Assembly: GCA_002422505.1 (NCBI GenBank)
Contig: DIVX01000006.1
Coordinates: 1 to 9,886, forward strand
Origin: Desulfovibrio sp. UBA6121
GTDB lineage: Bacteria > Desulfobacterota > Desulfovibrionia > Desulfovibrionales > Desulfovibrionaceae
Direction: 5' to 3'
Length of the DNA stretch: 9,886 nucleotides
A program made the translations under genes and the position numbers. Shown here one piece after another: positions 1 through 5,397 of this stretch. The notes under the pieces were generated by a model. The model saw nothing but the letters and a program-made list of their open reading frames with translations, was not told the DNA's origin and ran no database searches. How positions within the stretch are numbered: position 1 is the stretch's first letter; every line of letters begins with the position of its first letter.

Positions 1-243
1 CTTGTTCTTGCTCTTCTTGATCTTGTGGCCGTCGTCCTCAATCTCGCCCTCAAGGCGCTTCTGCTGAACCTTGAGGATGTCGAGCCGCTCCTGAACCTGG
101 GCCTGGCGCTCGCGCAGCTGGGCCACCTTGCCTTCCAGGCCGGTAAGCTCAAGGGGCGCCTCGCGCACCTCGGCCATCAGAATCTTGATCTCGTCATCCA
201 CGGCCTGCAAAACAACCAACTGCTCGATCTGCTTCTGATACAT
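1..243 (-). CDS. Coiled-coil protein, probable DUF164/C4 zinc-ribbon family (N-terminal part, cut by window edge)
   Basis: An open frame starts at an ATG (complement 241-243) and runs without a stop to base 1, giving 81 codons. The protein begins MYQKQIEQLVVLQAVDDEI and is almost entirely charged, heptad-like helix rich in E, K, Q, R and L, ending in a lysine-rich stretch IKKSKNK. A GAGGTG element lies only about 3 bases before the ATG, so ribosome-site spacing is tight. Known family: DUF164 / zf-RING_7 proteins have an N-terminal antiparallel coiled coil, then a C-terminal four-cysteine zinc ribbon, total around 240 residues. The zinc ribbon would lie left of the window and is not seen. The gene follows the Nif3-like gene by 83 bases on the same strand, an arrangement I recall from Desulfovibrio-type genomes. 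Alternative: any other coiled-coil protein. The frame is certain; the family call is moderate. Confidence 0.72.
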   Translation of the reverse strand, partial: MYQKQIEQLVVLQAVDDEIKILMAEVREAPLELTGLEGKVAQLRERQAQVQERLDILKVQQKRLEGEIEDDGHKIKKSKNK

Positions 244-326
244 CGGCACCTCGCTTTATTCGACCCAGGCCCCTGCCCGCGCCGGAAAGATATTGCTGAA
301 CCCCGTGTGCCGCCGGTGTGCGGGCC

Positions 327-1409
327 CTAGGCCAACGCCCGGTAGCGGAAGGGGCTTTTCCCCGCAAAAAAGCGCACCTCGGCCTCGCGACCCAGGCTTG
401 CCTGCAATTCCTTGGCGAAGAGACGCATCATCTCCTCCTCCAGGATGAAGTGCCCGACATCAAGCACCAGGCCAGGGGTCTCCATGGCCGCGTGGTGCTT
501 CACGTCGCCGCAAATGAACACATCCGCGCCTGCGGCGAAGGCCGCCGGAATAAGGGACGCGCCCGAGCCGGTGGTGTAGGCCACGCGGCGCACAAGCTCC
601 GGCGTTGGCCCGCATTCCGACCAGGAAAGGCCCTTGAGGCCAGACGAGCCAAGCGAGCCAAGCGAGTTGGGCTGGCTGGAGGCCGCCAGGGCGCACGGCT
701 GCTGCACGCTGAACAGCGCGCGCTCCAATTGCTTGGCGAAGGCCTCGAAGCTTACGGCCTTGGGCAGCTCGCCCACTTGGCCAAAGCCCACCGTGGCCGC
801 CGGGGTTTCCAAACGGCGCACATAGCATTCGATGGGCTTGTTGGCGAAAATGCCCTTGAGCTCTTCATAAACATCGGGCCAGGCGTGTTCGTCGGCCACC
901 ACGCGCACCTCGCCCGCCGCGCTTTGCGACAGGGCGTGCACCCCGGGAGCCTCCAGCAGGGGCCGGGCCTCGCGCTCGGTGAAGCGCGAAGGGGCCTGGA
1001 AGAACACCTCCCGCGCGGGGAAGCGCTGGCACGGCTCCAGAATGGCGCAGTCCTTGAGGCCAAGCTCGCGCCCCAGCCAAAAGGCCGGGCCCTCGGGGCG
1101 GCAGTCCAGGGTGGTGTGCGCGGCGTACAGCCACGCCCCCGCGCATAAGAACTGGCGCAGCACGTCGAGGTGCTGGCCGGGGGTGGTCGGGGCCTGGGGC
1201 TTGAAGTACAGCGGGTGGTGGGTCAGCACTAGGTCCGCCCCCCAGGCGAGGCAGTCCTGCATCAGCGCCGGGGCAGGATCAAGCGCCACGGCCAGCTTCT
1301 GTATCTCGTCGCGCGCGCCGCGAATCTGCACGCGCGAATTGTCCCACTCGGCCGCGTAGTGCTCCGGCGCCAGGGCGCGGATGCGGGAAAGCGTTGTTTC
1401 CGCCTTCAT
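327..1409 (-). CDS. Nif3-like dinuclear metal-centre protein (YbgI/YqfO family)
   Basis: A 360-residue protein that matches the Nif3 family end to end. The N-terminal half shows EWDNSRVQI (residues 21-29), the metal-binding pair H64-H65 in LTHHPLYF and D102 in HTTLDC. The C-terminal half shows GDVKHH (301-306) and DVGHFILEE, where H320 and E324 are the expected last metal ligands. All usual ligands are therefore present. Length is that of the long form, with a roughly 110-residue inserted PII-like domain between the halves; short forms are about 250 residues. A serine/glycine-rich linker (SLGSLGSSG) precedes the C-terminal half. Family members form hexameric toroids with two metals per subunit; they are often labelled GTP cyclohydrolase I type 2, but the physiological reaction is poorly settled. 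The start has a GGGGGAA ribosome site 5 bases upstream. A strong hairpin lies immediately before that site. Confidence 0.93.
   Translation of the reverse strand: MKAETTLSRIRALAPEHYAAEWDNSRVQIRGARDEIQKLAVALDPAPALMQDCLAWGADLVLTHHPLYFKPQAPTTPGQHLDVLRQFLCAGAWLYAAHTTLDCRPEGPAFWLGRELGLKDCAILEPCQRFPAREVFFQAPSRFTEREARPLLEAPGVHALSQSAAGEVRVVADEHAWPDVYEELKGIFANKPIECYVRRLETPAATVGFGQVGELPKAVSFEAFAKQLERALFSVQQPCALAASSQPNSLGSLGSSGLKGLSWSECGPTPELVRRVAYTTGSGASLIPAAFAAGADVFICGDVKHHAAMETPGLVLDVGHFILEEEMMRLFAKELQASLGREAEVRFFAGKSPFRYRALA
646..666. repeat. 9-bp tandem repeat inside the Nif3-like gene
   Basis: The unit GAGCCAAGC occurs twice back to back, followed by GAG of a third copy. On the coding strand it specifies SLGSLGS, a linker between the inserted domain and the C-terminal metal-binding half. 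The 9-base unit keeps the reading frame, so copy-number change would only alter linker length. Confidence 0.7.
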
Positions 1410-1427
1410 TTACATTCCCCCAAAACG

Positions 1428-1468
1428 CGCAGATGCTCCCGTAGGGTTTCCCCCTGGGAGCATCTGCG
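1428..1468 (-). terminator. Perfect 13-bp inverted repeat: terminator or attenuator before nif3
   Basis: Arms CGCAGATGCTCCC (1428-1440) and GGGAGCATCTGCG (1456-1468) are perfect complements around a 15-base loop, and AGGG/CCCT inside the loop (1443-1446 with 1452-1455) can pair further. Read on the minus strand the hairpin is followed by CGTTTTG, a short T run, so it could end transcription coming from the tRNA and rfaE2 side. It lies only about 18 bases before the nif3 start, directly ahead of the ribosome site, and I see no promoter between it and the gene. It would therefore be inside the nif3 leader, which makes attenuation or RNA processing possible alternatives to simple termination. 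The repeat itself is certain; its role is inferred. Confidence 0.55.
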
Positions 1469-1571
1469 TTCGCCTGCACAAGTCCGGGCGGTAAGTTTTG
1501 CGTCCTTCGCTTCGGCGCGTCTGATCAATGTGCGTCCTTATCCTCGGGCTTGGGCCGGTTGTCGTCGTCCT

Positions 1572-1589
1572 GCCGGATCGCTCTCCGGC
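1572..1589 (-). repeat. Small inverted repeat downstream of the tRNA
   Basis: GCCGGA and TCCGGC form a 6-bp stem with a 6-base loop, about 18 bases past the CCA end of the tRNA. No T tract follows on either strand, so it is not a convincing intrinsic terminator; it may be a 3' trailer stem. The remainder of the 197-base gap 1410-1606 holds no open frame or promoter that I trust. Confidence 0.3.
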
Positions 1590-1606
1590 TGGCGGCCAGG
1601 GAAAAC

Positions 1607-1682
1607 TGGTGGGCCAACCAGGGGTCGAACCTGGGACCATCCGGTTATGAGCCGGGGGCTCTACCAACTGAGCTATTGGCCC
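1607..1682 (-). tRNA. tRNA with anticodon CAU, probably tRNA-Ile2 (lysidine type), possibly tRNA-Met
   Basis: The minus strand folds into a full 76-base cloverleaf with CCA encoded. Acceptor arm GGGCCAA pairs with TTGGCCC, D arm GCTC pairs with GAGC around AGTTGGTA, T arm CCAGG pairs with CCTGG around TTCGACC, and the 3' end is ACCA. The anticodon loop is CTCATAA, so the anticodon is CAT. The anticodon stem pairs at four positions (CCGG with CCGG) but has a C27-A43 mismatch at its base. CAT is shared by initiator Met, elongator Met and Ile2. An initiator is excluded by the paired first position (G1-C72). C4-G69 and C5-G68 in the acceptor stem and the GGCTCATAACC anticodon region resemble Ile2 tRNAs modified by TilS, so I favour Ile2, but elongator Met cannot be excluded by eye. 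Confidence 0.93.
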
Positions 1683-1701
1683 GAATCCGTCCGAGCAGAA
1701 C

Positions 1702-1730
1702 CACATAGCGCAAGGCGCAGGCGCTGTCAA
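1702..1730 (-). promoter_or_regulatory. Sigma-70-type promoter of the tRNA gene
   Basis: A perfect -35 box TTGACA (complement 1725-1730) is followed by a 17-base spacer and TATGTG (complement 1702-1707) as a weak -10, matching three of six consensus bases. The -10 ends 20 bases before the mature tRNA 5' end, leaving room for a short leader. It sits in the 72-base gap between the rfaE2 stop and the tRNA, so the tRNA can be transcribed alone or by read-through from the glycan operon. Confidence 0.6.
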
Positions 1731-1754
1731 GAACGCGTATGCGGCCCGGCGGCC

Positions 1755-2255
1755 TCACCCGCCCTGGCCGGTCAGGCGCTCGATGAGCCTTGTGGTGGAA
1801 TAGCCGGGCAGAAGCGGCAGGCTGAGCACCCGCCCCCCCGCCTGTTCCACCACCTCGCGCCCGACGATGCGCGAAATGTCCCAGTCGCCGCCCTTTACCA
1901 GCACCTGCGGCTGCACGGCCCGGATGAGCGCAAGCGGCGTGTCCTCGTCGAAGAGCACCACAAAATCCACGCTGGCCAGCCCGGCCAGCACAAAGGCGCG
2001 CTCGGCCTCGGAGTTCACCGGGCGCTTGGGGCCGGGCAGCTCGCCCTTGATGCGCCGCACCGAGGCGTCGGAGTTGAGGCCCAGGAGCAGGGCGTCGCCC
2101 TCGGCGCGGGCGCGAGCCAGCAGGTCCACGTGGCCGGGGTGCAAAATATCGTAGCACCCGTTGGTGAACACCAGCCGGAAGCCCGGCGGGAACGCGGCCT
2201 TCTTAGCCAGGAACTCCGGCAGGGTCAGTATTTTGGGGTGTTTTAAAGGCTTCAT
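1755..2255 (-). CDS. rfaE2: D-glycero-beta-D-manno-heptose 1-phosphate adenylyltransferase (RfaE2)
   Basis: A 166-residue nucleotidyltransferase, the usual length for a stand-alone RfaE domain II (the C-terminal half of HldE). The CTP/ATP-binding signature TNGCYDILHPGH (residues 31-42, HxGH at 39-42) is intact, followed by GLNSDASVRRIKG, RPVN, DEDTP, VKGGDW and the C-terminal GYSTTRLI loop. The reaction is ATP plus heptose 1-phosphate to ADP-heptose, the penultimate step before epimerisation to the ADP-L-glycero-D-manno-heptose used in LPS inner core; it acts in the cytoplasm. No RfaE1 kinase is in the window, so the kinase must be encoded elsewhere. The ATG overlaps the TGA of the gene before it by 4 bases (ATGA), with GAGGG (complement 2262-2266) as ribosome site 6 bases ahead, so translation is probably coupled. 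It is the last protein gene of the glycan operon. Confidence 0.93.
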   Translation of the reverse strand: MKPLKHPKILTLPEFLAKKAAFPPGFRLVFTNGCYDILHPGHVDLLARARAEGDALLLGLNSDASVRRIKGELPGPKRPVNSEAERAFVLAGLASVDFVVLFDEDTPLALIRAVQPQVLVKGGDWDISRIVGREVVEQAGGRVLSLPLLPGYSTTRLIERLTGQGG

Positions 2256-2806
2256 GATGTGCCCTCGTTTGGGTCCGGTCTATCCTGAGGCTCAGAGGAG
2301 GCGCTCAATGGTGCGTCACCACCAAGAAGGGATGGGGGCTCCGGTTTTGTTATGTTTGCTCCAAACGCGCCCAACAAAGCGGCATAGCCTTGAAAAATTG
2401 TGCCGAGAGTAATCATTGGCGCAGCAAGCGTCTTAAGGCCTTCAATCTCTGACTCTTTCGCCTCAATTTCTTGATTTAAATTGTCCATCTCGGTCTGCTG
2501 CAATTCTCTCTTCTCAACCTCAGTGCGCAGCGTTTGCTTCTCTTGCTCAAGCTCTTCGCTTAACAAACGGATATGGTCATCAAGCTGCTCTTTCATTGCG
2601 ATTGTGTGCTTTCGCATATTCTCTGAATTCATCTCACGCAGCAGCCTTAATTCTCCTTCAAGCTTTGCGATCCAGGCGTTTTTAGCTTCTATTTCCGCCT
2701 GTTTTGCAGCCTCAAAGGTCTTCCCATATTTCCTGCCGTAAAAGGCAACAATGCACGCCAAGGCTGTCGTCACAACGAAATGTGCGTATCCAACCCATGA
2801 CTCCAT
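2252..2806 (-). CDS. Low-GC membrane-anchored coiled-coil protein of unknown function
   Basis: I do not recognise this 184-residue protein. Residues about 5-23 (VGYAHFVVTTALACIVAFY) form one membrane segment, followed by basic residues. Residues about 30-125 are a long E/K/Q/R-rich coiled coil. Residues about 130-150 (ITLGTIFQGYAALLGAFGANI) are a second, weaker hydrophobic stretch, and the tail is P/S/D-rich. Base composition differs from all neighbours: 2461-2520 has 24 G+C of 60 and 2341-2400 has 28 of 60, while flanking genes are clearly GC-rich. Codons such as TTA, AGA-free AAA and TCT-type synonyms also look recent or foreign. Yet it is tightly placed: its AGGGGGA ribosome site overlaps the stop of the YkgJ gene 9 bases upstream, and its stop overlaps the rfaE2 start. 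Possible roles (scaffold, chain-length or phage-derived membrane protein) are guesses only. Confidence 0.8.
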   Translation of the reverse strand: MESWVGYAHFVVTTALACIVAFYGRKYGKTFEAAKQAEIEAKNAWIAKLEGELRLLREMNSENMRKHTIAMKEQLDDHIRLLSEELEQEKQTLRTEVEKRELQQTEMDNLNQEIEAKESEIEGLKTLAAPMITLGTIFQGYAALLGAFGANITKPEPPSLLGGDAPLSASSEPQDRPDPNEGTS

Positions 2807-2815
2807 CGTATCCCC

Positions 2816-3601
2816 CTACCTTTTGGGCTGCAGGTGCTCGTCCTGGCCCATGAGCGAAAGCTCCAGCCAGTCGAAGCCGAACTCCAGGCAGGCCTCCTCG
2901 TCGTGCAGCACGTCCTTCCTGCGGCCCTCGGTCATTTCCAAACGGTCCAGAAGGTGCGAGCCCACAAGGAAGCGCTGGAAGTCATCGGGCTGATACAGGG
3001 CCAGGCCGCTCATGCCGGTCTGCTGGCTGCTCAGGTGGCGTCCGGTGGCGTCCTCCATTTCGCGCAGGGCCGAAGCCAAGGTCATGAAGCGGTCGTTGGA
3101 GGCGTTGTACGCGGTCAGGCCCTGGTCGGCCATCCAGGTGGCGGTGTTCCACTGGCTGGCCTCGTCAAAGCCCTTGCAGTGGGGCTCGCGCACGATAAAA
3201 ACCTGTTCCTGCACGCCCTGTGCGCCGGGGCGCGTGGCCCGGCCCAAGGGATAGGTGCGGCAGGCCGAGGGACGGTTCTCGTACACGGAGCACGCGCCCT
3301 GGTGCGAAAAGGGGCAGCGCTTGGCCTCGGTGTCCTGCATGTGCATTTGCAGCAGCGGCAGGCCCAGGCCGGGCATGGCGGTCAGATCCGCATAGTCGTG
3401 CACAAACTCGCGCGAGGGCTGCCCGGTGCTGCGGCGCAGGCGCAGGGCGTCGTAGGGCATCAGCATCAAATCCAACGCGGAGCAGCAGGCCCCGAAGCAA
3501 CTTACCCCCGGGTGGCAGGCGAAACGGAAGCCCTGGTCCGGGGCCAGTTCCTCGTGCGCGTCCAGAAAGCGCTGGCTGGGGTCCTTGTCCGTCTGGGTCA
3601 T
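2816..3601 (-). CDS. YkgJ-family cysteine-cluster protein
   Basis: A 261-residue protein with the cysteine pattern of the YkgJ/CxxCxxCC (UPF0153) family: C29, C35, C39 and C40 in ACHPGVSCFGACC, then C96, C104 and C114 in CPFSHQGACSVYENRPSACR, ending in TYPLG. These cysteines probably bind zinc or an iron-sulfur cluster; the family has no general biochemical function, although a related domain occurs in flagellin lysine N-methylases. The region after about residue 165 is family-atypical and helical. I chose the ATG at complement 3599-3601, not the upstream in-frame extension to 3814, because it overlaps the GT2 stop as ATGA, has GGAG 7 bases upstream, and the extension would lie wholly inside the GT2 gene. 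Membership of a coupled glycan operon suggests a role linked to surface polysaccharide, but that is inference. Confidence 0.88.
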   Translation of the reverse strand: MTQTDKDPSQRFLDAHEELAPDQGFRFACHPGVSCFGACCSALDLMLMPYDALRLRRSTGQPSREFVHDYADLTAMPGLGLPLLQMHMQDTEAKRCPFSHQGACSVYENRPSACRTYPLGRATRPGAQGVQEQVFIVREPHCKGFDEASQWNTATWMADQGLTAYNASNDRFMTLASALREMEDATGRHLSSQQTGMSGLALYQPDDFQRFLVGSHLLDRLEMTEGRRKDVLHDEEACLEFGFDWLELSLMGQDEHLQPKR

Positions 3602-5397
3602 GAAGGGTCTCCGGTCCGGTCCAGCAGCGCAAAGGCCTGGGCCGCGGCCTCGCCAAGCCGCTGGGCCTGGGCTGCGATGAAGCCCGCGATCTCCTCGCGG
3701 GCGTGCAGGGTCTGCATCTTGTAGCGGTTGCCCTGGGCGTTGGCGCCCTCCCCGCCCTCCTGGGAAGCCAGGCCGCTGCGCTTGCGGTGGCGCACGCGCA
3801 AATGGCCCTGGCACACGGCCACGCGGCCCCCGGCCAGCATGCGCAGGTCGCGCTCCAAGTCATCGTACTGCGAGGGGCCAAGGGCCAGAGAGAAGCCGCC
3901 GCCCTGGGCGAAGGGGGCCTCCAGCGCCTGGCGGCGGAACAGGTGGCAGCAGCCGGTGACGGAATCGCAGCGCGATACGAAGTCGAAAAGTCCCCAGTCC
4001 GGGCCCTGCAGGTGGGCGTCGTCCAGGCGGAAGGGGTTGGGCGTCAGGCTCTGGAGGTCCAAGGGCGACGCGGCGTCCGGGCTGGCGTCTGACCCAATGT
4101 CTGGGCTGGCGTCTGGACGGGAAGCAGGCGGCAGCAGGGCCAGGTGTCCGGCCACGTTTTGCAGCAGGTGCGGGGCCTGATGATCCGCCACCTTGCAGCC
4201 CACCACCCCGGCGTCGGGGTGGGCCTCCAGCGCCGCGCCCAGGCGTTGCAGCCAGTCCGGCGGCAGGCTCACGTCGTCGTCCAGAAACACGAGGCTTTCT
4301 GCGGCCCTGGCCTGGGGCGTGGCCGCCAGCCAGTTCCTGGCCGCTGGCGCGCCGATGTTCACCGGCAGGTCGAGGCGTTGCAAGGCCCCGCCCACCCGTC
4401 CGGCCCAGGCGGCAAGCACCTGAGCGGTCTCGTCGGCGCTGCCGTTGTTCAGCACCAGCACCTGCGCGCGGCCCCCGCCCTTTGTGGCAAGATCAGACGC
4501 GAACAGGCTTTCCAGGGTGGCGTCCAAGTCGCCCGCCTTGTTCCAAGTATAGAGCATGATGAGCACCGGGCCGGGCGGCGGGGTGCGCCGGTGCCGCAGG
4601 CCGCTTGCCGCATCGGCCGCGACGCGGGCCAGCCCGGCCTGCCAGGGCGCGGCCTCCAGACAGTTGCGCAGCAGCGGCAGGGCGGCGGCGTCCTCGCCCT
4701 GGCGCAGCAGGGTCAACCCGGCGCGCGCGGCGGCAAAGGCCGGGCCGAAAACGTCCTGCAGCAGGGGCAGTTCGGCGGTCAGCCCGGCCAGGCAGGTGTC
4801 CGCATCGCCCCGCAAAAAGGCCGCCTGGGCGCGCAGCACGCGGGCCGCAGGCGCAAGGCCGGGCAGGGTCTCCAGCCCCTCCAGGGCCGCGGCCTCCAGG
4901 CTGTGCGCCAACTCGTCTTCCCCCAGGTACAGGGCCAGGCCCAGGGCCTTGTCGCGCCAGAACAGCCCGGCAGGGTCCTTCTGCACTTGCAGGGCCAGGA
5001 AATCCGCCAGCTTGTGCGTGTCTCGCTTTTGCGCCAGACGCTCAAAATAGGCCAAACCGCCCGCATTGCCCTGGGGCGCGCGCCAGCCCCCGGCCACAGC
5101 GGCCAGACTGGAACGGGCGGCCTCGGGCAGGGGCAGGTCGGCGGCGGAAAGAATCTCCGCCGCGAAGGGGCCGGAGAGCGGGTTCTCGCCAAAGGCCCAG
5201 AGCAGGATGTCCGCCGCGAGGGCCAGCAGCCGCGCGCGTTCCTGGGCGGTCTCGGCCCCGCGAGCCAAGCGCAGGCACTCGCCCCCGGTCAGGGCCATGC
5301 TCCGCCAGCCGGTGGAGGCCACCGCCAAACGCTGGCGCAGGCTTTCGGGCAGGGCCAGCCAGGAGCGCTCCAATGCGCCGGTCAGGTGCTGCGGCAT
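3598..5397 (-). CDS. Family 2 glycosyltransferase with long helical N-terminal region
   Basis: 599 residues. The C-terminal half from about residue 277 is a GT-A fold GT2 domain: VLIMLYTWNKAGDLDATLESL, then VLVLNNGSADET, NIGAPAARNW and the nucleotide-sugar/metal site FLDDDVSLPPDWL near residues 370-380. Further on are TGCCHLFRR, the acceptor-side DDLERDLRM and a VRHRKRSG segment. The first roughly 275 residues are alanine/leucine-rich helices, possibly TPR-like, with no family I can name. A low-complexity loop of D, A, S and P carries a 24-base duplication. Without membrane segments the enzyme is probably cytoplasmic or peripheral, transferring a sugar to a lipid-linked or protein acceptor; donor and acceptor are unknown. 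The start has AGGAGG (complement 5405-5410) 7 bases upstream and overlaps the end of the deacetylase-GT4 gene by 16 bases; the stop overlaps the YkgJ start. Confidence 0.9.
   Translation of the reverse strand: MPQHLTGALERSWLALPESLRQRLAVASTGWRSMALTGGECLRLARGAETAQERARLLALAADILLWAFGENPLSGPFAAEILSAADLPLPEAARSSLAAVAGGWRAPQGNAGGLAYFERLAQKRDTHKLADFLALQVQKDPAGLFWRDKALGLALYLGEDELAHSLEAAALEGLETLPGLAPAARVLRAQAAFLRGDADTCLAGLTAELPLLQDVFGPAFAAARAGLTLLRQGEDAAALPLLRNCLEAAPWQAGLARVAADAASGLRHRRTPPPGPVLIMLYTWNKAGDLDATLESLFASDLATKGGGRAQVLVLNNGSADETAQVLAAWAGRVGGALQRLDLPVNIGAPAARNWLAATPQARAAESLVFLDDDVSLPPDWLQRLGAALEAHPDAGVVGCKVADHQAPHLLQNVAGHLALLPPASRPDASPDIGSDASPDAASPLDLQSLTPNPFRLDDAHLQGPDWGLFDFVSRCDSVTGCCHLFRRQALEAPFAQGGGFSLALGPSQYDDLERDLRMLAGGRVAVCQGHLRVRHRKRSGLASQEGGEGANAQGNRYKMQTLHAREEIAGFIAAQAQRLGEAAAQAFALLDRTGDPS
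4075..4115. repeat. 24-bp-period direct repeat in the GT2 gene
   Basis: The 17-base segment at 4075-4091 recurs at 4099-4115 with one mismatch (GTCCGG versus GTCTGG at the start), a period of 24 bases. On the coding strand it gives DASPDIGS followed by DASPDAAS, a low-complexity D/S/P loop. The period is a multiple of three, so change in copy number would not break the frame. Confidence 0.7.

Noticed and set aside
318..1148. A 276-codon plus-strand open frame
   Set aside because: Antisense shadow of the Nif3-like gene, whose metal ligands are all conserved on the minus strand.
1359..2246. A 295-codon plus-strand open frame
   Set aside because: It runs antisense through the tRNA, its promoter and rfaE2, and has low-complexity composition.
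3602..3814. N-terminal extension of the YkgJ-family protein to 332 residues
   Set aside because: The extension lies entirely inside the GT2 gene and has P/G/R-rich shadow composition; the ATGA overlap start at 3601 has a GGAG site.
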